A stretch of DNA of 15,536 bases from NCBI GenBank assembly GCA_013372965.1, contig JABXIR010000107.1:1-15536 (forward strand), written 5' to 3'. The position numbers and the translations under genes were made by a program. Under the pieces are notes generated by a model. It was not told the DNA's origin. It saw nothing but the letters and a program-made list of their open reading frames with translations, and ran no database searches. This document shows, piece after piece, positions 1-6,105 of the stretch (positions are counted from its first letter, which is position 1; each line of letters begins with the position of its first letter). Source of the DNA: Gammaproteobacteria bacterium (lineage in GTDB: Bacteria; Pseudomonadota; Gammaproteobacteria; Pseudomonadales; DSM-25080).

Positions 1-1062
1 CATACCGGTGTTGTTGGCGTCCTCGACAGCGGAAAACCCGGCCCAACAATCGCTTTAAGAGCTGATATGGATGCTCTTCCGGTGCTAGAGCAAACCGGAC
101 TTGAGTTCGCTTCGACTCAGACCGGCACCTATAACGGCGAAGAAGTTCCGATAATGCACGCCTGTGGACACGACACTCATGTCGCAATGCTCATGGGTGC
201 CGCGCAGCTACTCGCGGAAAACACCGACGCCTTTACCGGAAAAGTCGTGTTCCTATTCCAACCAGCGGAGGAAGGCGCACCCCGAGGCGAAGAAGGCGGT
301 GCGGAGCTGATGGTGAAGGAAGGCGTTTTCGAACGTCACGACATTGATGCCGTCTTTGGTATTCACATAAACTCCGTATCCGAAATGGGTACGATCGGCT
401 ATCGTGAACGCGGCATTATGGCATCTGTACAAGATTTTAAAATTACGGTTAAAGGTCAACAAGTTCATGGTGCTTACCCATGGGCGGGCATCGATCCGAT
501 CGTCGCGTCAGCACAGCTCATCAACCAATTGCAAACCATCGTGAGTCGCGAGCTTCCGCTTCCAACGGCGGCCGCGGTCGTAACCGTGGGATCAATCCAC
601 GGAGGGGTGCGCTCGAACATTATTCCTGAGCAGGTCGAAATGCTTGGCACCATTCGATCGCTCGATGATGGAATGCGTGATCATATCCACGAAGCAATGC
701 AGCGGAAGGTTGATGCGGTAGCAATGGCCACCCGTACCGAGATTGAGTTAATCACTCCGTACTCGAGTGACTATCCCGTCACCTACAACGACCCAGAACT
801 TACCCGCGCGGTGTTACCAATCGCCAAACGCACTGCGGGAGAAGATCGAGTCTTTGAACGCCAAGCGGTGACTGGCGCGGAAGACTTTAGCTTCTTCCAG
901 CAGCAGGCTCCGGGGGTCTATTTCTTCTTAGGCGGTCGCGACCCGGCGATATCGGCGAGCGAAGCTCCAGCCCATCACACACCATTCTTCCGTGTCGAAG
1001 ATGGCGCCATGAAGACTGGCGTTGAGTTGTTCTACAGACTCGTTACTGAATATCCGCAATAA
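1..1062 (+). CDS. M20 family metallo-amidohydrolase (N-acyl amino acid / hippurate hydrolase type), 5' end missing
   Basis: The frame is open from base 1, so the gene starts before the window; 353 residues are visible and probably some 60-80 N-terminal residues are missing. The M20D signatures appear in order: RADMDALPV at the visible N-terminus, MHACGHDTH with the metal-ligand Cys and His, the FQPAEEG segment carrying the catalytic Glu and its neighbour, GIHI, and a late APAHHTPFF segment with the last metal-ligand His. A lid/dimerisation domain lies between them. The family hydrolyses the amide bond of N-acylated amino acids in the cytoplasm using two metal ions. The exact substrate cannot be read from the sequence: hippurate, N-acetyl amino acids and IAA conjugates are all possible. 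A hairpin follows the stop codon. The next gene starts 157 bp downstream with its own ribosome binding site. Confidence 0.9.
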   Translation, partial: HTGVVGVLDSGKPGPTIALRADMDALPVLEQTGLEFASTQTGTYNGEEVPIMHACGHDTHVAMLMGAAQLLAENTDAFTGKVVFLFQPAEEGAPRGEEGGAELMVKEGVFERHDIDAVFGIHINSVSEMGTIGYRERGIMASVQDFKITVKGQQVHGAYPWAGIDPIVASAQLINQLQTIVSRELPLPTAAAVVTVGSIHGGVRSNIIPEQVEMLGTIRSLDDGMRDHIHEAMQRKVDAVAMATRTEIELITPYSSDYPVTYNDPELTRAVLPIAKRTAGEDRVFERQAVTGAEDFSFFQQQAPGVYFFLGGRDPAISASEAPAHHTPFFRVEDGAMKTGVELFYRLVTEYPQ

Positions 1063-1077
1063 GATCCATCCCTAAAA

Positions 1078-1109
1078 AAGCCGCTCGGACGACCTCGTTC
1101 GAGCCGCTT
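1078..1109. terminator. Hairpin after the amidohydrolase gene; U-tract only for the - strand
   Basis: A stem of 14 positions (1078-1091 with 1096-1109) has one C-C mismatch, one G-T wobble and the loop ACCT. On + it is preceded by six A and followed by CGTGACC, so a U-rich tail exists only for - strand transcripts. For the + gene it could be an RNA 3'-end stabiliser or a weak terminator. Confidence 0.5.
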
Positions 1110-1219
1110 CGTGACCAGACAGCCACAAATCGGTCACGACTTATTCCATCCACTCGGCTAATCTAAAAGGCAATTCGTATTAACGATAAGAATTCCGATT
1201 ATTTTCCGCGAGGTAACGA

Positions 1220-2371
1220 ATGACCGACTTATACGACAACAGTGAAGAGATCACGCTCTTTCGTGACATGGTTCTCCGCTTTTTCGAGCAAGAAATCGCC
1301 CCAAATTTCGAACAGTGGGAAAAAGACCACCTGATGCCTCGCGATTTTTGGAGAACGATGGGGGCAGCGGGACTTCTATTGGTTGACCTTCCCGAACAAT
1401 ACGGCGGTTCAGAAACCAGTGTTGATGTCAGCTTAATGATCATGGAAGAGCTATCACGATGTGGTTATTTCGGCCTGGCCACCGGCTATAACATCCACGC
1501 AAATATTGTTGCTCCTTACATCATGAACATCGGCAATGATGAGCAGCGAGCTCGCTGGCTACCGGGTATGGCTTCAGGGGATGTTGTGACTGCGCTCGGT
1601 ATGACTGAGCCAGGCGCAGGCAGCGACGTAGCCGGCATGCGTACCACCGCCATTCGAGACGGCGACCACTACATTCTCAACGGCTCAAAAATCTTCATCA
1701 CCAACGGTATCCATGCCGACATGGTGATTGTATGTGCGAAAACGGATCCAAGCGCGGGTGCAAAAGGCATCTCTCTGTTTTTGGTTGATACGTCGCTTCC
1801 CGGCTTCGGCAAAGGCAAGCAACTTGAAAAGATTGGTCAACACAGCAGCGACACCGCTGAGTTATTTTTTGAAGATGTTCGAGTACCCGCAAACTGCTTA
1901 CTCGGGGAAGAAGGCAAGGGTTTTGCCTACTTGATGCAGGAGCTTCCGCGAGAACGTTTAGGCTGCGCCATTCAGGCCATCGGACATGCTCAAGGCGCAC
2001 TCGACATGACGTGTGAGTACGTAAAGGACCGCAAAGCGTTTGGTCAGAGCATTGCCCAATTTCAAAACACCCGTTTCAAACTTGCCGAGCTGTCGACCCA
2101 ACTCGAACTCTGTCGAGCGCTCTACAATCAGCTCAAGTACAAGTTTTCGCAGTCAAAAATGACCGTTGAAGATGGCGCTATGATCAAGTTAGCGTCCACC
2201 GAGATGGAGCTTAAAATGGTCGACACCTGCCTTCAACTTCATGGAGGTTATGGCTATACCGATGAGTATGAAATTTCGCGTTTTTACCGTGATGCTCGAG
2301 TTCAAACGATCTATGCAGGCAGCTCCGAGATCATGAAGGAAGTCGTAGCCCGGGGAATACTGGGGCGATAA
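1220..2371 (+). CDS. Acyl-CoA dehydrogenase, long-chain/isovaleryl type active site
   Basis: This 383-residue flavoprotein should oxidise an acyl-CoA to the trans-2-enoyl-CoA and pass electrons to electron-transfer flavoprotein. The family signature GMTEPGAGSD lies at residues 127-136, the middle beta domain at about 125-235, and the C-terminal helical domain holds RKAFGQ (271-276) and LHGGYGY (340-346). The catalytic base position used by medium- and short-chain enzymes (Glu in YEGT) is Ala366 here, within YAGS. By family knowledge, LCAD and isovaleryl-CoA dehydrogenase carry the base in helix G instead, and LPRERL at 242-247 places Glu245 there. The enzyme is therefore probably active with a helix-G base. 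The ATG at 1220 has a GAGGT ribosome binding site at 1209-1213. The gene is monocistronic, bounded downstream by a strong terminator. Chain-length preference is not determinable. Confidence 0.93.
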   Translation: MTDLYDNSEEITLFRDMVLRFFEQEIAPNFEQWEKDHLMPRDFWRTMGAAGLLLVDLPEQYGGSETSVDVSLMIMEELSRCGYFGLATGYNIHANIVAPYIMNIGNDEQRARWLPGMASGDVVTALGMTEPGAGSDVAGMRTTAIRDGDHYILNGSKIFITNGIHADMVIVCAKTDPSAGAKGISLFLVDTSLPGFGKGKQLEKIGQHSSDTAELFFEDVRVPANCLLGEEGKGFAYLMQELPRERLGCAIQAIGHAQGALDMTCEYVKDRKAFGQSIAQFQNTRFKLAELSTQLELCRALYNQLKYKFSQSKMTVEDGAMIKLASTEMELKMVDTCLQLHGGYGYTDEYEISRFYRDARVQTIYAGSSEIMKEVVARGILGR

Positions 2372-2381
2372 GCCCGATTAA

Positions 2382-2409
2382 AAAAAGGAGCTCTGATGAG
2401 CTCCTTTTT
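2382..2409. terminator. Bidirectional intrinsic terminator
   Basis: A perfect 7-bp GC-rich stem GGAGCTC / GAGCTCC (2387-2393 with 2398-2404, loop TGAT) is flanked by an A-run on the left and TTTTT on the right. It gives a U-tract in both directions, as expected between the convergent acyl-CoA dehydrogenase and ettA genes. Confidence 0.9.
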
Positions 2410-2422
2410 GGTTACTTGGATA

Positions 2423-4087
2423 CTAATCCTTAAGCTTGGTGTACTTGATTCGAGTCGGCTCGAAGTTCGGCCCCATACGCTCGACAAGGTCCTCGTGGTA
2501 ATCGGTGTACGACCCTTCCATAAAGACCACTTTTGAGTCGCCTTCGAATGCGAGAATATGCGTTGCAATGCGGTCGAGGAACCAACGATCGTGCGAGATA
2601 ACCATTGCACAGCCTGGGTAGTTGAGTAGCGCCTCTTCTAATGCTCGCAAGGTTTCAACATCGAGGTCGTTGGTCGGCTCATCGAGCAACAAGAAATTCG
2701 CGCCTTGTTTCAGAATATTCGCCAGATGCAAACGACCGCGTTCACCACCGGATAATTCACCGACGCGCTTCTGCTGATCGGTGCCTCTGAAATTAAAGCG
2801 ACCAACATACGCTCGTGAACTCGTTTGGTAGTTGCCGATGGTCAACTGATCGAGGCCACCTGAAACTTCCTCCCAAACCGTTTTATTGTTATCGAGAGCA
2901 TCACGACTTTGATCAACAAACGCTAACTGAACGGTTTCACCACGTACAACCTCGCCCGAGTCGGGTGTTTCTTGGCCATTAATCAGCTTAAACAGCGTTG
3001 ACTTACCCGCACCGTTCCCACCAATGACACCAATGATGGCACCCTTCGGAATCGTAAATGAAAGATCTTCGAACAACAGCTTATCGCCAAAGCTCTTGGT
3101 CACGTTATGGAACTCAATCACTTTGTCACCTAAGCGTTCACCCGGCGGAATGTAGATTTCATTCGTTTCGTTGCGCTGCTGGAATTCGCGGCTACTCATC
3201 TCTTCAACACGAGCCAATCGAGCTTTGTTTTTGGCCCGTCGACCTTTAGGACTTTGACGAGCCCACTCGAGTTCGTGTTTCATGGTTTTCGCATGAGCAG
3301 CCTCTTGCTTAGCTTCCATCGCTAAACGCGCTTCTTTTTGCTCAAGCCAATGAGTGTAGTTACCTTCATACGGAATACCCATGCCTCGGTCTAGCTCAAG
3401 AATCCAGCCAGCACAGTTATCAAGGAAATAACGGTCGTGGGTAATAGCGACCACGGTACCATCGAAGTCCTTCAAGAAACGCTCCAACCAAGCGACTGAC
3501 TCAGCATCGAGGTGGTTAGTCGGCTCATCGAGCAATAGCATGTCTGGGCGAGACATCAATAAACGACACAACGCGACACGACGACGTTCACCACCCGACA
3601 GCTTTGTTACATCGGCGTCCCAAGGTGGCAAACGCAATGCGTTCGCTGCAACGTCGAAGCGTGTTTCGATGTTGTGCGCATCCCACGCTTGGATAATATC
3701 TTCGAACTTTGCCTGTTTCTTCGCAAGTGCGTCAAAATCAGCATCGGGAGCCGCGTAATCTGCGTACACCTGATCGAGCCCTGCCAATGCATCGATTGCC
3801 TCACGGACGCCATCTTCAACATTACCGCGAACGTCTTTTTCGGGATCGAGATAAGGCTCCTGCTCGAGGTAACCGACCTTGATGCCTGGCATCGGTCGTG
3901 CCTCACCTTCGTAATCTTGATCGACGCCCGCCATGATACGAAGTAATGTCGACTTACCTGCACCGTTCAAACCCAAAACGCCAATTTTGGCACCTGGGAA
4001 AAAAGAGAGAGATATATCTTTTAAAATATGACGCTTCGGCGGAACAATTTTACCGACGCGATGCATTGAATAGACGTATTCAGCCAT
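2423..4087 (-). CDS. ettA: Energy-dependent translational throttle protein EttA (ABC-F ATPase)
   Basis: The protein has 554 residues, close to E. coli EttA (555), and is collinear with it from the N-terminal MAEYVYSMHRVGK onward. It is a soluble ABC-F protein with two ATPase domains and no membrane segment. Domain 1 has Walker A GLNGAGKST (39-47), signature LSGGE (163-167) and Walker B LLLDEP (184-189, catalytic Glu188). Domain 2 has Walker A 356-364, signature LSGGE (445-449) and Walker B LLLDEP (466-471, Glu470). The linker at about 240-320, with a charged helical hairpin, corresponds to the P-site tRNA interaction motif. The family binds the ribosomal E site and gates the first peptide bond according to the ATP/ADP ratio. 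A ribosome binding site AAGGTAG precedes the ATG. The gene is monocistronic, divergent from the GIY-YIG gene and closed by the bidirectional terminator. Confidence 0.97.
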   Translation of the reverse strand: MAEYVYSMHRVGKIVPPKRHILKDISLSFFPGAKIGVLGLNGAGKSTLLRIMAGVDQDYEGEARPMPGIKVGYLEQEPYLDPEKDVRGNVEDGVREAIDALAGLDQVYADYAAPDADFDALAKKQAKFEDIIQAWDAHNIETRFDVAANALRLPPWDADVTKLSGGERRRVALCRLLMSRPDMLLLDEPTNHLDAESVAWLERFLKDFDGTVVAITHDRYFLDNCAGWILELDRGMGIPYEGNYTHWLEQKEARLAMEAKQEAAHAKTMKHELEWARQSPKGRRAKNKARLARVEEMSSREFQQRNETNEIYIPPGERLGDKVIEFHNVTKSFGDKLLFEDLSFTIPKGAIIGVIGGNGAGKSTLFKLINGQETPDSGEVVRGETVQLAFVDQSRDALDNNKTVWEEVSGGLDQLTIGNYQTSSRAYVGRFNFRGTDQQKRVGELSGGERGRLHLANILKQGANFLLLDEPTNDLDVETLRALEEALLNYPGCAMVISHDRWFLDRIATHILAFEGDSKVVFMEGSYTDYHEDLVERMGPNFEPTRIKYTKLKD

Positions 4088-4107
4088 GCGATTGAAGCTA
4101 CCTTACG

Positions 4108-4136
4108 TTGGATGTGAATTAATAAAGCGATATAGT
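4108..4136 (+). promoter_or_regulatory. Candidate promoter for the GIY-YIG / LOG unit
   Basis: TTGGAT (4108-4113) and TATAGT (4131-4136) are separated by exactly 17 bases. Transcription would start near 4143, giving a leader of about 38 bases. It overlaps the divergent region used by ettA, so the two promoters are nearly back to back. Confidence 0.4.
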
Positions 4137-4141
4137 CGTGT

Positions 4142-4150
4142 ATTGTAGCA
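4142..4150 (-). promoter_or_regulatory. Candidate extended -10 promoter for ettA
   Basis: Read on -, this is TGCTACAAT: an extended -10 TG motif followed by TACAAT, five of six matches to consensus. No good -35 hexamer lies at the usual distance, which fits an extended -10 promoter. It lies 55-63 bases upstream of the ettA start. Confidence 0.4.
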
Positions 4151-4180
4151 CCGCAAAACTCGAAACGGCACTAAAACACT

Positions 4181-4447
4181 ATGCAAGACGATCAAGACAC
4201 TCGCTGGAACGTCTACCTGATACTTACCGAGTCCAATACGCTTTACTGCGGGATTGCAGTCGATCCCAATGTGCGCTTTGAGCAACACATGAGCGGGCGC
4301 GGCGCCAAGTACCTTCGTGCTCACAAGCCAGTCAAGTTGGTCTGGCGCGAATCGGGGCATTCGCGGAGTTCCGCATTAAAACGAGAGCGGCAAGTCAAAC
4401 GCCTTAGTCGGCACGAAAAAGAGAGGCTCATCCAGAGTGAAAACTAA
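4181..4447 (+). CDS. GIY-YIG superfamily nuclease-fold protein, UPF0213/YhbQ type
   Basis: This 88-residue single-domain protein matches the small YhbQ-type GIY-YIG proteins. The first motif strand is VYLI (Tyr12) and the second is LYCG (Tyr22). They are followed by Arg32, His36, the G-x-GAKYLR segment (39-46) and Glu69 in the KRERQVK helix, the position of the metal-binding Glu. All the residues expected for catalysis are visible, so it may be an active DNA or RNA endonuclease. E. coli YhbQ is linked in the literature to DNA damage, but the substrate of this protein is unknown. No convincing ribosome binding site precedes the ATG. It overlaps the next gene by 11 bases, so translation of the two is probably coupled. 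Confidence 0.88.
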   Translation: MQDDQDTRWNVYLILTESNTLYCGIAVDPNVRFEQHMSGRGAKYLRAHKPVKLVWRESGHSRSSALKRERQVKRLSRHEKERLIQSEN

Positions 4448-5015
4448 GCTAACACGCGTCTGCGTTTACTGTGGCTCAAGCAGCCGAGTCAATCAAAGCT
4501 ATCTGGATGCGGCTCGTGAACTCGGAATGGTGATCGCTCAGCACAAGCTGACGCTGGTTTACGGTGGCGCGAACGTGGGCTGCATGGGCGCGATTGCCGA
4601 TGCGGCACTCGCGGCTGGAGGCGACGTCATCGGTGTCATCCCCAAGGGGCTCGTCGAAAAAGAAGTCGCTCACCAAGGCCTCACCGAATTACACATTGTC
4701 GACGACATGCATCAGCGTAAGGCGTTGATGGCCGAACTGTCCGATGCCTTTATCGCGGCACCCGGCGGATTAGGTACCCTAGAAGAGCTCTTCGAGATGG
4801 CCACTTGGGCACAACTCGGATTTCATACCAAGCCCATGGGGCTTTATAACGTGAACCACTTTTTCGATGGCCTTGTAGGCTTTCTTTCCCATGCTAGGCA
4901 AGAGGGATTTCTCGCCGATGCACATCTATCTCTGTTTAACTGCGAACAGAGTCCTAAGCAGCTCATCGAACAACTCGAGACTCAAGCGAGTATCAGCCAA
5001 GACAAGTGGTGGTAG
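4437..5015 (+). CDS. LOG family protein (nucleoside 5'-monophosphate phosphoribohydrolase type)
   Basis: This 192-residue Rossmann-fold protein starts with GTG at 4437, inside the end of the GIY-YIG gene, with GAGAGG about 11 bases upstream. The LOG hallmark PGGLGTLEE is at 109-117 with the catalytic Glu pair, and the substrate-binding Arg94-Lys95 lies in MHQRKALM. The N-terminal nucleotide-binding part has VYCGSS (10-15) and YGGANVGCMG (42-51). Known family members release the base from AMP or cytokinin riboside monophosphate. In a bacterium a role in nucleotide turnover is more likely than hormone synthesis, but the substrate is not decided by the sequence. The protein was often annotated 'lysine decarboxylase' in the past, which is wrong for this fold. 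No clear terminator follows. Confidence 0.92.
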   Translation: MKTKLTRVCVYCGSSSRVNQSYLDAARELGMVIAQHKLTLVYGGANVGCMGAIADAALAAGGDVIGVIPKGLVEKEVAHQGLTELHIVDDMHQRKALMAELSDAFIAAPGGLGTLEELFEMATWAQLGFHTKPMGLYNVNHFFDGLVGFLSHARQEGFLADAHLSLFNCEQSPKQLIEQLETQASISQDKWW

Positions 5016-5029
5016 AGAACATCCCTCTA

Positions 5030-5068
5030 GATACCTGACCGATACCTGACCGATACCTGACCGATACC
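5030..5068. repeat. Tandem repeat, 11-bp unit GATACCTGACC, about 3.5 copies
   Basis: Three perfect copies (5030-5040, 5041-5051, 5052-5062) are followed by the partial copy GATACC (5063-5068). The array lies in the 97-bp gap between the convergent LOG and efpL genes. The unit length is not a multiple of three. Function is unknown. Confidence 0.95.
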
Positions 5069-5112
5069 GTCAAGATTCCAACGCTGCGATCACCGAAAGC
5101 AATCGCAAAAAA

Positions 5113-5679
5113 TTAAGCGCGCGAAATGTAACGGTTCTCGTCTGTATTAACCTTAATCACCTCACCAATGGCTAAGTACTCTGGTACCTGAACCACTAAA
5201 CCGGTCGATAAGGTCGCTGGCTTCGTACGCGCCGCTGCACTTGCGCCTTTAATGACAGGGGTGGTGTCGACAATTTCAAGCTCAATGGTGGAAGGTATTT
5301 CGAGTGCCACCACTTGGCCGTCAACGAGCAACGCAAGGCAGCCCTTAATCGACTCGCTAATGTACAACGTTTGATCTCCTAATATGTCACGAGAGATCGG
5401 ATACTGGGTGTAATCTTCGTCATCCATAAACACCAAGAATTCGCCGTCATCGTAGGAGTAGCTCACCGCTCGACGAATCAACTCAACCTCTGGAAGAATG
5501 TCATCACCCTTGAAGCGATCTTCGAGTTTTGCCCCCTCAGGAAGGGTCGAGAAACGTACCTTGTAAAGGGTGGCCGCCCCTCTCGCTGACGGGCTCTGCA
5601 CATCAATATTTCGCACAATACACAGCTGATCTTTGTATGTAACAACGTTGCCTTTTTTTAATTCCGTAGCGCGCGGCAT
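5113..5679 (-). CDS. efpL: Elongation factor P-like protein EfpL (YeiP)
   Basis: The protein has 188 residues, close to E. coli YeiP (190), and is collinear with it. The three OB/KOW-like domains are present: an N-terminal KOW-like domain (1-65), a central OB domain (about 66-125) and a C-terminal OB domain (about 130-188). The tip loop reads SPSARGAATLYK with Arg33 where canonical EF-P has its modified lysine. That arginine and the extended loop mark the EfpL paralogue rather than EF-P. The family binds the ribosome next to the P site and relieves stalling at polyproline and other difficult motifs without post-translational activation of a lysine. A ribosome binding site TGAGGA lies upstream of the ATG, and a good promoter lies further upstream. 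A separate efp gene would be expected elsewhere in the genome. Confidence 0.96.
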   Translation of the reverse strand: MPRATELKKGNVVTYKDQLCIVRNIDVQSPSARGAATLYKVRFSTLPEGAKLEDRFKGDDILPEVELIRRAVSYSYDDGEFLVFMDDEDYTQYPISRDILGDQTLYISESIKGCLALLVDGQVVALEIPSTIELEIVDTTPVIKGASAAARTKPATLSTGLVVQVPEYLAIGEVIKVNTDENRYISRA

Positions 5680-5716
5680 GGACGATTCCTCAAACGATTC
5701 TTAAGTACATCACAAA

Positions 5717-5744
5717 ATTTTAGCATGCAGCTCCGAGCTGTCAT
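5717..5744 (-). promoter_or_regulatory. Candidate sigma-70 promoter for efpL
   Basis: Read on -, ATGACA (5744-5739) and TAAAAT (5722-5717) are separated by 16 bases; each matches consensus at five of six positions. Transcription would start near 5710, leaving a leader of about 30 bases. Confidence 0.55.
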
Positions 5745-5812
5745 AAACGTTTCGTGTGGCGAATGTAATTAATTGCAAATAATCCACGCTATCAGCCAAC
5801 CGATCAACCCGT

Positions 5813-5818
5813 TATACT
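5813..5818 (+). promoter_or_regulatory. Candidate -10 box for the B12 uptake operon
   Basis: TATACT lies about 20 bases before the first conserved riboswitch element, so transcription would start just upstream of the aptamer. The -35 region at the usual spacing (around 5790-5795) is weak, so this is tentative. Confidence 0.4.
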
Positions 5819-5834
5819 CTGTTGACCTGTAAAG

Positions 5835-6000
5835 CTTTAGGTGCTCGAAAGAGATAATAGGGAATACCGACATACCTTAGCGTATAAAACGGAGCTGTCC
5901 CCGCAACTGTCGCTAGCGAGGATTCTGCAATGCCACTGCTTATTCAAGCGGGAAGGCGCAGCATCTCACGACCTAGCAAGCCAGGAGACCTGCCTAAAGC
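5835..6000 (+). ncRNA. Cobalamin (B12) riboswitch aptamer
   Basis: The conserved core elements appear in the right order and spacing: AGGTGCTC (from 5839), GATAATAGGGAA (5852-5863), GGAGCTGTCCCCGCAACTGT (5891-5910), TGCCACTG (5931-5938), GGGAAGG (5950-5956), and the B12 box AGCCAGGAGACCTGCC (5979-5994). Class I AdoCbl-type aptamers bind coenzyme B12 and lower expression of downstream uptake genes. The outer ends of helix P1 are approximate. The first gene downstream is btuB, which agrees with the assignment. Confidence 0.97.
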
Positions 6001-6001
6001 T

Positions 6002-6076
6002 CGTTGTCAATCGTTTATCGGGTGAAATAAACGAGCACATGCCGTGTGACAACGCAGGAAGCCGCTAATTTTAGCG
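6002..6076 (+). promoter_or_regulatory. Probable expression platform of the B12 riboswitch
   Basis: Just after the aptamer an exact 8-bp stem CGTTGTCA / TGACAACG (6002-6009 with 6047-6054) encloses an exact 7-bp hairpin TCGTTTA / TAAACGA (6011-6017 with 6028-6034). A smaller hairpin CGCTA / TAGCG (6063-6067 with 6072-6076) follows and runs into TTATTCT. No strong U-tract is present, so translational or Rho-linked control is as likely as intrinsic termination. The switching mechanism is inferred. Confidence 0.45.
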
Positions 6077-6105
6077 TTATTCTAATACCAACATACGGCA
6101 CTTTA

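Noticed and set aside
3607..3963. 118-codon frame on - inside ettA
   Set aside because: It is an out-of-frame shadow of the conserved ettA coding sequence.
5084..5112. Hairpin GCGAT...ATCGC as the efpL terminator
   Set aside because: On - the T-run precedes the stem instead of following it, the stem is only 5 bp, and the loop is long.
6046..6105. Upstream GTG as the btuB start
   Set aside because: It would put 20 residues before a complete signal peptide and lies inside a predicted riboswitch stem. The ATG at 6106 gives a normal signal peptide.
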